Shown one piece after another: positions 34,001 to 42,467 of a stretch of 64,000 bases of DNA. Numbering within the stretch: the stretch's first letter is position 1; each line of letters starts with the position of its first letter. The notes beneath the pieces are model-generated. The model was not told the origin of the DNA, ran no database searches, and saw only the letters and a program-made list of their open reading frames with translations. This DNA comes from Kribbella voronezhensis (lineage in GTDB: Bacteria > Actinomycetota > Actinomycetes > Propionibacteriales > Kribbellaceae). The translations under genes were made by a program, and so were the position numbers. The DNA lies in the NCBI RefSeq assembly GCF_004365175.1, contig NZ_SOCE01000001.1, positions 607,154 through 671,153 on the forward strand, in the 5' to 3' direction.

Positions 34001-36760
34001 AACCTGTCCTTCGACGAGAACTACGGAGCCGGCGGCGTCAAGAACGGCGCGAACATCCCGATCACCGTTCCGGGCGACGGCCTCGTCGTCACCTTCTCGT
34101 ACGTGCTGGCGACCCACGTGCTGACCGTCACCTCGTCGAAGCCGGGCGCGCAGCCCGATCTCAAGCAGGCCAAGGCGTACTGGGTCGGGCGCGACCTGCT
34201 CGCAGTACCGGCGGTCGCGCATCCCGAGCGGTCTCGCTGGCGGCTGCACTGGTCGCTGACGGGTTCGCTCGCCGTCGACGCTGACGACATCGGCGGTTCG
34301 TCTGTCGGGTTGCGCGTTGATCCGGCCGGTCTTCCGGCGGCGGTACTGGCGAAGTTCCCCAAGCTGGCCGGGTACACCGCGCTGCGGTTGGATCACGCCG
34401 ACGCCGCGAAGATGCTGAAGGGGCAGCTCGGCTTGGCGCAGTACGACGATGCCGGTCGGTTGCTGGATGCGACCGGGGTACAGATCCCCGGCGTACTGGA
34501 TGACCTGTACGCCGGGTCGGCGGCCGGACGCTCGTACGGCGTGACGTGGCGCGGCGGGGTGCCGCGGTTCACCTTGTGGGCGCCGACCGCGCAGAGCGTC
34601 GTCCTGCTCATCGGCTCGCAACGCGTTCCCCTGAAGGCGAACTCGGACGGCTCATGGTCCGTGGACGGCCGGAGATCATGGGAGAGCGCTCTCTACCGTT
34701 TCGAGGTCAAGGTCTTCGCGCCGACCACGGCCAAGGTGGAGACCAACGTGGTGACGGATCCGTACTCCGTGGCGCTCACCACCGACTCGACGTACTCCGT
34801 GGCGGTGGATCTCGACAGCGCCGCGGGGAAGCCCGCCCTCTGGGCGAGGACTCCGTCGCCGAAGCTCGCTCGCGGTGTGGACTCGACGATCTACGAGCTG
34901 CACGTGCGCGACTTCTCGATCAGTGACCCGACCGTGCCGGCCGCGCATCGCGGCACCTATCTCGCCTTTGCCGACGAGGGCAACGGCACGAAGCACCTGC
35001 GAGCGCTGGCCGCGGCCGGGCTCAACACCGTGCACCTGTTGCCGACCTTCGACATCGCGAGCATCCCGGAGAGCGCTCACTCGGATCCCGCCTGCGATCT
35101 CAAGTCGTACCCGCCGGACTCGGAGCAGCAGCAAGCCTGTGTCGCCGCTGTCGCCGCCACCGACGGGTTCAACTGGGGTTACGACCCGTACCACTGGCTC
35201 GCGCCGGAGGGTTCTTATGCGACGGCGGCTGCCCGGGACGGGCTGGCGCGAGTTGCGGAGTTCCGCACGATGGTCGGTGGGCTGCACAAGTCGGGGCTGC
35301 GCGTAGTACTGGACCAGGTCTACAACCACACCCCGGCCGCCGGGCAGGCTCCGACGTCGGTGCTCGACAAGGTTGTCCCCGGCTACTACCAGCGGCTGAA
35401 CGCTGTCGGCGGAGTGGAGAACTCGACCTGCTGCAGCAACGTCGCCACCGAGCACACGATGGCCGAGAAGATCATGGTCGACTCGACCGTGTCGTGGGCG
35501 AAGAACTACCGAGTCGACGGCTTCCGGTTCGACCTGATGGGCCACCACAGCAAGGCGAATCTGCTCAAGGTGCGTTCCGCGCTGGACAAGCTGACCCTCG
35601 CGCACGACGGTGTCGACGGCAAGAAGATCTACCTGTACGGCGAGGGCTGGAACTTCGGTGAGGTGGCGGACAACGCTCTCTTCGTCCAGGCCTCCCAGGG
35701 CAACCTCGGCGGTACCGGGATCGGCACGTTCTCGGACCGGATGCGGGACGCGGTGCGCGGTGGCGGTCCGTTCGACGACGACCCGCGCGTCCAGGGTTTC
35801 GGCTCCGGCGCCGCGAGCGACCCCAACGGTGCTGCCGTGAACGGTACGCCGGCCGAGCAGGCGAAGCGGCTCGCTCATGACACCGACCTGGTGCAGCTCG
35901 GGCTCGCGGGCAACCTCCGCTCGTTCACGTTCCACTCGGCCGACGGCGGCGCCGTCGTACGGGGTGACGGGGTCGACTACAACGGCTCGCCTGCGGGTTA
36001 TGCGGATCAGCCGGACGAGGTGATCAGCTATGTCGATGCCCACGACAACGAAACGCTGTGGGACTCGCTGACGTACAAGCTGCCCGCTGGATTGCCGATG
36101 GCGGACCGGGTCCGGATGAACACGTTGTCGCTGGCAACCACTGCGCTTGCCCAGACCCCGTCGTTCTGGCACGCCGGCGCCGACCTGCTCCGCAGCAAGT
36201 CACTCGACCGCAACTCCTACAACTCCGGCGACTGGTTCAACACCCTCGACTGGACGGGCGCCGACAACGGGTTCGGCCACGGCCTCCCGCCGAAGGCCGA
36301 CAACGAAGCCAAGTGGCCGTTCATGAAGCCGCTCCTGGCCAACCCGGCGCTCAAGCCGACGGCCGCGGACGTGGCGACGGCGTCCGCCGCGGCCGCCGAC
36401 CTCCTCAAGCTGCGCTTCTCCACCCCGTTGTTCCGCCTCGGCTCAGCGGACCTCATCAACCAGAAGGTCAGCTTCCCCCTCAGCGGCACCCCCGCAGCCG
36501 TCCCCGGAGTCGTCACCATGCACATCGACGACACCACCGGCCCGGACATCGACCCGTCGTTGAATGGCGCCCTGGTCATCTTCAACACCACCGGGTCACC
36601 CGTGACCCAACAACTCCCATCCCTGACCGGCACCGCCTTCACCCTCTCCCCCATCCAGGCAACCGGCTCGGATTCCGTCGTCAAACAAACCACCTGGACC
36701 ACCGCGACGGGCACAGCAACAATCCCCGCCCGCACGGTCGCGGTGCTGCTCCAGCACTAA
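31028..36760 (+). CDS. Secreted bifunctional amylopullulanase (alpha-amylase + pullulanase)
   Basis: 1910 residues from ATG 31028, seven nt after GGGGAGGGG; a GTG three nt earlier is possible. A signal peptide (~1-33) is followed by an X25-type starch-binding domain (~37-135). Next is a GH13 alpha-amylase (~160-720) with Asp416 in FRIDTV, Glu450 in FGEVYD and Asp520 in GNHDMG, then a Gly-rich linker. Two more X25 domains follow (~838-935, ~937-1038), each with DENYGAGG. Last is a pullulanase half with a CBM48-like part and a second GH13 barrel, with Asp1502 in FRFDLMGHH, Glu1539 in YGEGWNFGE and Asp1673 in DAHDNETLW. It should cut both 1,4 and 1,6 links of starch outside the cell. It is a lone gene, closed by a strong hairpin. 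Confidence 0.93.
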   Translation: MSRSVVHRLTAGVTAAAMVVLGLGTATPAPAQVVADRVITVAGSLQSELGCPGDWQPSCAESELTKGTTGTQYGRVFDVPAGAYEYKVTVNGSWDENYGAGGTLNGANIPLRLEGPAKVQLSYDDTTHLVTVKPVDLAGGLTAADKALASPSLRKDLTKERFYFLMADRFANGDKTNDAGGLTGDRLSTGLDPTDKGFYHGGDLAGVMQKLDYIKSLGTTSIWLTPSFKNRPVQGTGANVSAGYHGYWITDFTQIDPHLGTNADMRKLITLAHGKGMKVFFDIITNHTADVIDYQSGQYGYIPKSTSPYKDANGNVFDDKAYAGGDTFPPLDKNVSFPNVPVFRTPADETVKVPAWLNDPTLYHNRGDSTFAGESAEYGDFVGLDDLFTEQPKVRDGMIDVYKSWAEFGIDGFRIDTVKHVNIEFWQKFSPKILAAAKTSGAKKFFMFGEVYDADPKFMSTYTTKGALQATLDFGFQQNAVAFAEGKPSTQLRDLYANDDYYTDADSNAYQLPTFLGNHDMGRVGTFLKQNGVNGQELLARDKLAHSLMFLTRGQPVIYYGDEQGFTGAGGDKDARQDMFATKTADYTDDEVVDGTGTTTIGSKDRFDVNAPMYKHIAGLQKLRAQYPALADGTQVHRYSSNAGGLYAFSRFGADRTEYLVVANNATTAKSATIPTYMKDSKFKPIYGGTTALKTDREGRTLLTEAPLSVTVYRATTTLPYRAKAPAVYMSSPEPGASVGGRAEIAAAVPENTPVTVTFGYRPVGTTAWQRLGSDDNAPYRVFHDVSGLPKGTLLEYRAVLRDASGNYSVSGSYGIVGDAPAPGGGGGGGTGPVTQPANVSVPGDHNSEMGCTGDWQPDCSQAQLTLDPKDKVWKGTYTLPAGEHAYKAAINKSWDENYGAGGASNGANISYTAPGTPMTFYYEHGRHFVTSSAEGPIITVPGSFQSELGCPGDWAPDCMRPWLTDQDGDGTYTWSTTEIGAGSYEAKVAHNLSFDENYGAGGVKNGANIPITVPGDGLVVTFSYVLATHVLTVTSSKPGAQPDLKQAKAYWVGRDLLAVPAVAHPERSRWRLHWSLTGSLAVDADDIGGSSVGLRVDPAGLPAAVLAKFPKLAGYTALRLDHADAAKMLKGQLGLAQYDDAGRLLDATGVQIPGVLDDLYAGSAAGRSYGVTWRGGVPRFTLWAPTAQSVVLLIGSQRVPLKANSDGSWSVDGRRSWESALYRFEVKVFAPTTAKVETNVVTDPYSVALTTDSTYSVAVDLDSAAGKPALWARTPSPKLARGVDSTIYELHVRDFSISDPTVPAAHRGTYLAFADEGNGTKHLRALAAAGLNTVHLLPTFDIASIPESAHSDPACDLKSYPPDSEQQQACVAAVAATDGFNWGYDPYHWLAPEGSYATAAARDGLARVAEFRTMVGGLHKSGLRVVLDQVYNHTPAAGQAPTSVLDKVVPGYYQRLNAVGGVENSTCCSNVATEHTMAEKIMVDSTVSWAKNYRVDGFRFDLMGHHSKANLLKVRSALDKLTLAHDGVDGKKIYLYGEGWNFGEVADNALFVQASQGNLGGTGIGTFSDRMRDAVRGGGPFDDDPRVQGFGSGAASDPNGAAVNGTPAEQAKRLAHDTDLVQLGLAGNLRSFTFHSADGGAVVRGDGVDYNGSPAGYADQPDEVISYVDAHDNETLWDSLTYKLPAGLPMADRVRMNTLSLATTALAQTPSFWHAGADLLRSKSLDRNSYNSGDWFNTLDWTGADNGFGHGLPPKADNEAKWPFMKPLLANPALKPTAADVATASAAAADLLKLRFSTPLFRLGSADLINQKVSFPLSGTPAAVPGVVTMHIDDTTGPDIDPSLNGALVIFNTTGSPVTQQLPSLTGTAFTLSPIQATGSDSVVKQTTWTTATGTATIPARTVAVLLQH

Positions 36761-36769
36761 CGTCCACCG

Positions 36770-36806
36770 GTCTCCGCGTCGTTGCTGTCACCAACGACGC
36801 GGAGAC
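36770..36806. terminator. Bidirectional terminator between amylopullulanase and lipid kinase genes
   Basis: Perfect 15-bp stem (36770-36784 with 36792-36806), 7-nt loop CTGTCAC, followed by GGGGGC on the plus strand. It lies nine nt past the amylopullulanase stop, between convergent genes. Confidence 0.85.
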
Positions 36807-36919
36807 GGGGGCATCACGCGTTGCGCCGACCAGCGAGCTGACCAGGCGCTCGTACTGCAGTTCCCCGGTCAGCTGACCTCGAGCGGCCGACGTGAGAGGC
36901 GCGAAGCGCGTCCGTAGTA

Positions 36920-37804
36920 CTAAGGGACTCGGACGACGAGGGCGTGGGGGTCTACGGTGGCGGTGAGGGTGGTGCCGGCCGGGATTTCGTCGCCGTCGAG
37001 TTCGCGGCGGACGGGGTGGGTGGTGCGGAGCTGGATGGTGCGGCCGGTGAAGCGTTCGATGTGGCGGCCTTCCTGGATCGACTTGATCACCAGGCTCAGC
37101 GCCAGGCGGGGCCAGTGGGTCAGCCGGCGTGGCGCCAGGATGACCAGGTCGATCAGGTTGTCGTCCGGGAGGGCGTCGGGCAGCAGTGGGATGTTCGCCT
37201 GCAGCGTGCCGACGTTGCCGATCACAACCGTGCGGGCACGGCGGGTGATCGGCGGTCGCTCGTCGATGGTGATCTCGACCTTGACGAACGGGTGGTTGAG
37301 GTTCTTCAGCGTGGAGACGATGTACGCCGCCCAGCCCACGTGTTTCTTGAGGTCCTCCGGGGCGTCGGCGATGATCGCGGCGTCCAGGCCGAGGCCGGCC
37401 ATCACCATGAAGCGGTCGGTGCCGAGTTCGTCACCCTCGACCTGCACGCTGTCGATCCGGCGCTCCGATCCGCCCAGTACTTCGGACAGCGCGGTGTCGA
37501 GGTCGAGCGAGATGCCCAGGTTGCGGGCGAGCAGGTTGCCGGTGCCGGTGGGCAGGACGGCGACCGGGATCGCCGTCCGGGCCAGTTCGCCACAAACCAC
37601 GCGGACCGTGCCGTCGCCGCCGGCGATCACGACGAGGTCGACCGTCTCGTCGATCGCGCGGCGGGCCATGGTGACGCCGGCGTCGTCCTCGGTCGTCTCG
37701 AGCCACAGCGTGTTCTCGAAGTCGTGCTTGGTGAGGGCGGCGTCGACGGTCGACTGGAAGTCTTCCGGCACTTTGACCGGGTTCAGGATTACTGCGGCTC
37801 GCAA
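36920..37804 (-). CDS. Diacylglycerol kinase family lipid kinase
   Basis: 294 residues from TTG 37804 (RAAVILNPVKV); the frame is open to 37885, but that would overlap the divergent gene. The catalytic domain shows VVIAGGDGTVRVVCGELA and VLPTGTGNLLARNLGI, which bind ATP. The C-terminal domain contains GLGLDAAII and LDGDEIPAGT. Members phosphorylate diacylglycerol, sphingoid bases or undecaprenol-like lipids at the membrane; the substrate cannot be read from sequence. It diverges from the serine hydrolase gene across 34 bp. Confidence 0.88.
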   Translation of the reverse strand: MRAAVILNPVKVPEDFQSTVDAALTKHDFENTLWLETTEDDAGVTMARRAIDETVDLVVIAGGDGTVRVVCGELARTAIPVAVLPTGTGNLLARNLGISLDLDTALSEVLGGSERRIDSVQVEGDELGTDRFMVMAGLGLDAAIIADAPEDLKKHVGWAAYIVSTLKNLNHPFVKVEITIDERPPITRRARTVVIGNVGTLQANIPLLPDALPDDNLIDLVILAPRRLTHWPRLALSLVIKSIQEGRHIERFTGRTIQLRTTHPVRRELDGDEIPAGTTLTATVDPHALVVRVP

Positions 37805-37825
37805 GAGTTTGTCCGTCCGGGGAGA

Positions 37826-37831
37826 TAGCGT
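37826..37831 (+). promoter_or_regulatory. Putative -10 box of a leaderless promoter
   Basis: TAGCGT ends seven nt before the ATG at 37839, the same spacing as at 5158 and 28225. TTGTCC lies 11 bp upstream, as it nearly does at 5141 (TTGTCG). Confidence 0.4.
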
Positions 37832-37838
37832 CTGAGGA

Positions 37839-39209
37839 ATGAGCAGCCTTCCATGGAGTACCCCAGAAGCCCAGGGTCTAGCCACCGCCGCGCTGGACTC
37901 GTTCGTCGCCGCGCTGGACGCGTCCGACCAGGAGATCCAGACGCTGATGCTGCTCCGGCACGGTCAGGTCGTGCTGGCCGAGGAGTGGGCGCCGTACCGG
38001 CGGGCCGATCGGCACATGCTGTTCTCGGTGTCGAAGAGCTTCACGTCGATGGCGATCGGGCTGCTCGTCGAGGCGGGTCAGCTGTCGCTCGACGACCAGG
38101 TGATCTCGTTCTTCGACGCGGACGATCTGCCGGCGACGGTCAGCGACAACCTGGCCGCGATGCGGATCCGGCACCTGCTCACGATGACGACCGGACACTC
38201 CCAGGACACCGTCGAGAGGCTGAGCCGGGACCGCCGGATGGTGCGGATCTTCCTCGGTCTCGAGGTGGAGGAAGAGCCGGGCACGCTGTTCGTCTACAAC
38301 AGCGGCGCGACGTACATGTTGTCCGCGATCCTGCAGAAGGTGACCGGCGAGCGGCTGCTCGACTACCTCCGGCCGCGCCTTTTCGAGCCGCTCGGCGCCA
38401 CCGAGGCGATCTGGGACGTGTCCCGCGAAGGCATCAACACCGGCGGCTGGGGGCTGAGCCTCAGCACGGAGTCACTGGCGAAGTTCGGACAGTTGCTCCT
38501 GCAGCGCGGTGAGTGGGAGGGCCGGCAACTGCTCCCGGCCGAGTGGATCGACGCGGCCACCAGCCGGCAGGTGCCGAACGACAACGAGGACAAGGTGGAC
38601 TGGCGGCAGGGCTACGGTTTCCAGTTCTGGCGCGCCCGGCACAACACGTACCGCGGCGACGGAGCCTTCGGCCAGTACTGCGTGGTGTTCCCCGAGCAGG
38701 ACGCGAGCCTGATCATCACCAGCGCGTCGCCGGACATGCAGGCCACCCTGGACATCGTCTGGGAGCATCTCCTGCCGGCGTTCGAGGGCGCGACCGGCGA
38801 CGGGACCAAGCGACCGCCACGCCTGGAGATCGTGCCGCCGAAGGGCGCGGTGCCGACCGGGAACGGACGGACCTACCGGTTCGAGCCCAACCAGGCGATG
38901 CTGAAGGCGGTCCGCCTCGATGCCGACGGCACGGGAACGTTCACCTTCGCGGTCGAGGGCCAGGGCGAGCAGGACGTCGTCTGCGCTCCTGGCGACTGGC
39001 GTGAGCTGACGGACGAGCTGACCGACCCGCCGGCCCGGTTGGTGACCAGCGCGTACGCCGATGGCGACGCCTTCGTGGCGACCTTCCGCTACCTGGAGAC
39101 TCCGTTCGTGGTGACGATGACCTGCCGCACCGACGGAGAGGCGATGACGATCGAGGGCCTCAACAACGTCGGCTTCGGCCCGGCGAGGTTCACCCTGCGC
39201 TCGCGGTGA
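37839..39209 (+). CDS. Beta-lactamase-fold serine hydrolase (class C / EstB-like)
   Basis: 456 residues, no signal peptide visible. The catalytic SxxK is SVSKSFTSMAIGLL and the YxN-like tyrosine is in FVYNSGATYMLSAI; a C-terminal beta-barrel-like domain (~330-456) follows the catalytic part. Family members are cytosolic or secreted esterases, D-amino peptidases or amidases. The substrate is unknown. It stands alone and diverges from the lipid kinase. Confidence 0.85.
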   Translation: MSSLPWSTPEAQGLATAALDSFVAALDASDQEIQTLMLLRHGQVVLAEEWAPYRRADRHMLFSVSKSFTSMAIGLLVEAGQLSLDDQVISFFDADDLPATVSDNLAAMRIRHLLTMTTGHSQDTVERLSRDRRMVRIFLGLEVEEEPGTLFVYNSGATYMLSAILQKVTGERLLDYLRPRLFEPLGATEAIWDVSREGINTGGWGLSLSTESLAKFGQLLLQRGEWEGRQLLPAEWIDAATSRQVPNDNEDKVDWRQGYGFQFWRARHNTYRGDGAFGQYCVVFPEQDASLIITSASPDMQATLDIVWEHLLPAFEGATGDGTKRPPRLEIVPPKGAVPTGNGRTYRFEPNQAMLKAVRLDADGTGTFTFAVEGQGEQDVVCAPGDWRELTDELTDPPARLVTSAYADGDAFVATFRYLETPFVVTMTCRTDGEAMTIEGLNNVGFGPARFTLRSR

Positions 39210-39283
39210 CGCGGGTCACAGTCACGAATCTCCGGGCCGCCGTGTCCTTGGGTCGTACAGCTTGAGACGACGGAGGACGAGAC

Positions 39284-40222
39284 ATGAAGATTCTGGTTGC
39301 GGGTGCGACGGGCGGACTCGGACGTTCCTTGGTACCCAAGCTGGTGGCGGCCGGGCACGAGGTGACCGGGATGATCCGGTCGGCCTCGAGTGCGACCTCG
39401 GTCCGGGAGCAGGGTGCCGGCGTGGTGATCGCGGACGGGCTCGACACCGCCGCGGTCAAGGCGGCGGTGACGGCGACCGAGCCGGAGGTGGTCGTGCACC
39501 AGATGACCGCGCTGCGGGGCGGTATCGACTTCAAGAGGTTCGACAAGAGCTTCGCGGTGACGAACCAATTGCGCACGAAGGGCCTGGACAACCTGATCGC
39601 CGCGGCCGAGGCCACCGGCGTACGGCGGATCGTCGCGCAGAGCTATGCCGGCTGGAACCTCCAGCACGGTGGGTCCGCGACGAAGACCGAGCAGGATCCG
39701 CTGGAACTGGCTGCGGAATCGAGTGCCGCCGAGACGATGGCCGCGTTGCGCTACGTGGAGTCCCGCGTCACCGGGCTCGACGGGATCGAAGGCGTCGCGC
39801 TGCGGTACGCGAGCTTCTACGGCCCGACCGGCGACATCGGCGCCGGCGGCTCGATGGTCGAGCTGATCCGCAAGCGCAGGCTCCCGCTCATCGGCGACGG
39901 CAGCGGGGTCTGGTCGTTCATCCACTACGACGACGCCGCGGACGCTACGGTGAAGGCGATCGAGAGTACGGCGACCGGCATCTACCAGATCGCCGACGAC
40001 GACCCGGCGGCCGCCAAGGTCTGGCTTCCCGAGTTCGCCCGGATCCTCGGCGCCAAACCACCCCGTCACGTGCCCACCTGGCTGGGCCGGCTGGCGGTCG
40101 GCGAGTTCGGAGCGGCCGCCTTCACCGAGATCCGCGGCGCCGACAACTCGCTGGCCAAACGCACCTTCGACTGGCAACCCGGCTACGCCAGCTGGCGCAC
40201 CGGCTTCCGCGAAGGCCTGTGA
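39284..40222 (+). CDS. NAD(P)-dependent epimerase/dehydratase (extended SDR)
   Basis: 312 residues, with GGAGGACGAG before the ATG. The Rossmann start is KILVAGATGGLGRSLVPKLV. HQMTALRGG and QSYAGWNL occupy the usual strand 4-5 positions. The canonical YxxxK pair is not obvious, so the catalysis may differ from classical epimerases. It probably acts on a nucleotide sugar or small carbonyl compound. The next gene downstream has its own MerR-type promoter, so the two are not clearly one operon. Confidence 0.82.
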   Translation: MKILVAGATGGLGRSLVPKLVAAGHEVTGMIRSASSATSVREQGAGVVIADGLDTAAVKAAVTATEPEVVVHQMTALRGGIDFKRFDKSFAVTNQLRTKGLDNLIAAAEATGVRRIVAQSYAGWNLQHGGSATKTEQDPLELAAESSAAETMAALRYVESRVTGLDGIEGVALRYASFYGPTGDIGAGGSMVELIRKRRLPLIGDGSGVWSFIHYDDAADATVKAIESTATGIYQIADDDPAAAKVWLPEFARILGAKPPRHVPTWLGRLAVGEFGAAAFTEIRGADNSLAKRTFDWQPGYASWRTGFREGL

Positions 40223-40223
40223 G

Positions 40224-40254
40224 TTGACCTTGCCGTAACGGCAACTTCTACGGT
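40224..40254 (+). promoter_or_regulatory. MerR-type promoter with 19-bp spacer and 15-bp palindrome
   Basis: -35 TTGACC (40224-40229), then exactly 19 bp, then -10 TACGGT (40249-40254). The spacer opens with a perfect palindrome, TTGCCGT-A-ACGGCAA (40230-40244). The long spacer and central dyad are the mark of promoters twisted open by MerR proteins; the gene it drives is a TipA-like MerR. Confidence 0.8.
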
Positions 40255-40303
40255 CGGACCAGAGCCGGAAGGACCGGCTCACAGCAGCGAAGGAGCGACG
40301 GAG

Positions 40304-41062
40304 ATGGCCTGGTCGATCGCCGAGGTGGCGCGGATGTCCGGCGTCACCAGCCGCACCCTGCGGCACTACGACGCGATCGGCTTGTTGCCCCCGGCATCGA
40401 TCGGCGGCAACGGCTACCGCTACTACGAGCAGCCGCAACTCCTGCGGCTGCAGCAGATCCTCGTACTCCGTGAGCTCGGCCTCGGCCTGCCCGCGATCGC
40501 CGACGTCCTCGATCGGCAGACCGACGAGGTGGAAGCACTCCGCGACCACCATCGCCGGCTGCTGGCCGAACGCGATCGGCTCGACACCCTGGTCGGCACC
40601 GTCGCCCGCACCATCGCTGAACTCCAGCACCGGAAGGGTAGCCAGATGCCGAAGATCAACCGCCCGGAGAATCTCTTCGAGGGATTCGACCCCGGCAAGC
40701 ACGACGCGGAAGCCGAGCAGCGCTGGCCGCAGGAGTGGGCCCAGTCCCAGCAGTTCGTGAGCAGCCTCACGCCGGCGGACAACCAGCGCATACAGCAGGA
40801 ACTGACCGACCAGCTGGTCCGGATGGCCGAGCTGATGGTGGCCGGCAAGCCGGTCGACGACGCGGCGGTGCAGGCCGAGGTCGACACCCACTATCAAGGG
40901 GTCGCGCGATTCTGGACTCCCGACGCGACGGCGTTCAAGGCGCTCGGGCAGAGCTACGTCGACGAGCCGCAGTGGCACGGCGTCTACGAGCAGATCGCGG
41001 CCGGCCTGGCGGCGTACCAGCGTGACGCGATGGCTGTCTACGCTGACACGAAGCTGAGCTAG
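40304..41062 (+). CDS. TipA-like MerR transcription regulator with TipAS drug-recognition domain
   Basis: 252 residues, with GAAGGAGCGACGGAG before the ATG. Residues 1-75 are a MerR helix-turn-helix (WSIAEVARMSGVTSRTLRHY). A dimer coiled coil runs to ~110. The C-terminal ~140 residues are a TipAS domain (EQRWPQEWAQSQQF). In Streptomyces TipA this domain captures thiopeptides, and the protein is also made short from an internal start. Here an in-frame ATG at 40646 (MPKINRPENLFEG) is preceded seven nt upstream by GGAAGGG, so a TipAS-only form is very likely. It should autoregulate from its 19-bp-spacer promoter. Confidence 0.92.
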   Translation: MAWSIAEVARMSGVTSRTLRHYDAIGLLPPASIGGNGYRYYEQPQLLRLQQILVLRELGLGLPAIADVLDRQTDEVEALRDHHRRLLAERDRLDTLVGTVARTIAELQHRKGSQMPKINRPENLFEGFDPGKHDAEAEQRWPQEWAQSQQFVSSLTPADNQRIQQELTDQLVRMAELMVAGKPVDDAAVQAEVDTHYQGVARFWTPDATAFKALGQSYVDEPQWHGVYEQIAAGLAAYQRDAMAVYADTKLS

Positions 41063-41122
41063 CTTGTGCTGGGGAGGCTGCAGACTCCCCGGACCAACCG
41101 AGTTCTTCGCGAAGGGCAATCA

Positions 41123-42313
41123 GTGAGTCTCTCCCGCACCGAGCAGGCCGTCCTCGACAGGATCGACGAGGAGCTGCTCGTCCGTACGGCGCAGTCGTTG
41201 CTCCGGGCAACCGGTCAGAATCCGCCGGGCGGCGAAGCGGCAACCGCGGCGGCTCTGCGTGCTGCCGCTGAGGAGCTCGGCCTGGAGGTGCTGACGAGTC
41301 CGGTCGAGTCTGGCCGGGACAACGTGTCGGTCGTCCTTTCCGGCGGCGACGGGCCTGGACTACTCCTGCTCGGGCACACCGACGTCGTGCCCGTCGGTGA
41401 AGGCTGGACCAGGGATCCGTTCGGTGGCGAACTCGTCGACGGGCGGCTCTACGGCCGCGGCGCCTCCGACATGAAGGGCGGACTCGCCGCGGCACTCATC
41501 GCACTGGCCGCTCTCCGCGGCGTCTCGTTGTCGGGGCCGGTCGAACTGGCCGCGCTGGTGGACGAAGAGGAGACCGGCAAGGGCATCCGGTCGTACGTCG
41601 AATCGGCCGGCCGATCGTTCCTCGGGTGCATCACGGCCGAGCCGACCGATCTCCAGACCATCATCGGCGCCCGCGGCGACTCCTATCTCCGGGTCGAGAT
41701 CCACGGTCGGGCCAGCCACGCCGGCAACCCGGACGGCGGCGCGAACGCGATCTACGGCGCCGTCGCGGTCGTCGCCGAGGTCGAACGCCTGCACAAGGAA
41801 CTGGCTGCCTCGCCCCATCCCCTGCTCGGGCCGGCGACCTGGAGCGTCGGCCGGATCGACGGTGGCACGGGCGGCTCGATCGTTCCGGCCGAGTGTGTGG
41901 TGATCGCGGACCGGCGGCTGCTTCCCGGCGAGTCGCCGGACGCCGTACTGGCCGACCTCCGGACCCGGGTCGAAGGGCTCGGGCTCTCGGAGCGCGGCCT
42001 GACCTTCGACCTCGAGATGCCGATGGAAATGCCCGCCTTCGAAACGGCTCCCTCGGCTTCGCTGGTGCGGGTCGCGGATGCCGCCCTCGCCGACGCGGGC
42101 GGTCCGGGACTGCCCCTGGGTGGCTGGACGGCAGCCTGCGACGGCGGCTTCGTCGCCCGAGACCTCGACGTACCGGTCGTCGTCCTCGGCCCCGGCTCGG
42201 TCACCACCCAGGCCCACCGCCCCGACGAATCGGTCGCCGTCACCGAACTGCTCATCGCCGCCCGCACCTACGCCCTCACCGCCCTCCGCCTCCTCGCCCG
42301 AGAAACTGCTTGA
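41123..42313 (+). CDS. M20-family metallopeptidase (ArgE/DapE-like)
   Basis: 396 residues from GTG 41123, six nt after GAAGGG. Metal-binding residues lie in LLLGHTDVVPVGEGW and YGRGASDMKGGLAA, the catalytic Glu pair in LAALVDEEETGKG, and a further ligand in ITAEPTDL. A lid/dimer domain (~175-290, with IHGRASHAGNPDGGANAIY) interrupts the core. Members hydrolyse N-acyl amino acids or dipeptides with zinc. The substrate is unknown. No arginine or lysine biosynthesis genes are near. Confidence 0.88.
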   Translation: MSLSRTEQAVLDRIDEELLVRTAQSLLRATGQNPPGGEAATAAALRAAAEELGLEVLTSPVESGRDNVSVVLSGGDGPGLLLLGHTDVVPVGEGWTRDPFGGELVDGRLYGRGASDMKGGLAAALIALAALRGVSLSGPVELAALVDEEETGKGIRSYVESAGRSFLGCITAEPTDLQTIIGARGDSYLRVEIHGRASHAGNPDGGANAIYGAVAVVAEVERLHKELAASPHPLLGPATWSVGRIDGGTGGSIVPAECVVIADRRLLPGESPDAVLADLRTRVEGLGLSERGLTFDLEMPMEMPAFETAPSASLVRVADAALADAGGPGLPLGGWTAACDGGFVARDLDVPVVVLGPGSVTTQAHRPDESVAVTELLIAARTYALTALRLLARETA

Positions 42314-42467
42314 TCACCGGCACGAGCCGATCCGGTCCGCCGCCAGATCCTCAGCCTCCGCCGGAACGCCCCTGCCGCCTGATCACCGGCCTCCGCTTGA
42401 TCGCCTCGCGCGGTCGAGGAGATGACGCTTGACGTCCCTGGCCTACTGCGGAATCAGCTCGGCCGGC

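Noticed and set aside
30830-34621. A 1263-residue open frame antisense to the amylopullulanase
   Set aside because: The composition is the Arg/Val/Gly-rich type produced by reading GC-rich codons backwards; the sense strand has complete domains and catalytic residues.
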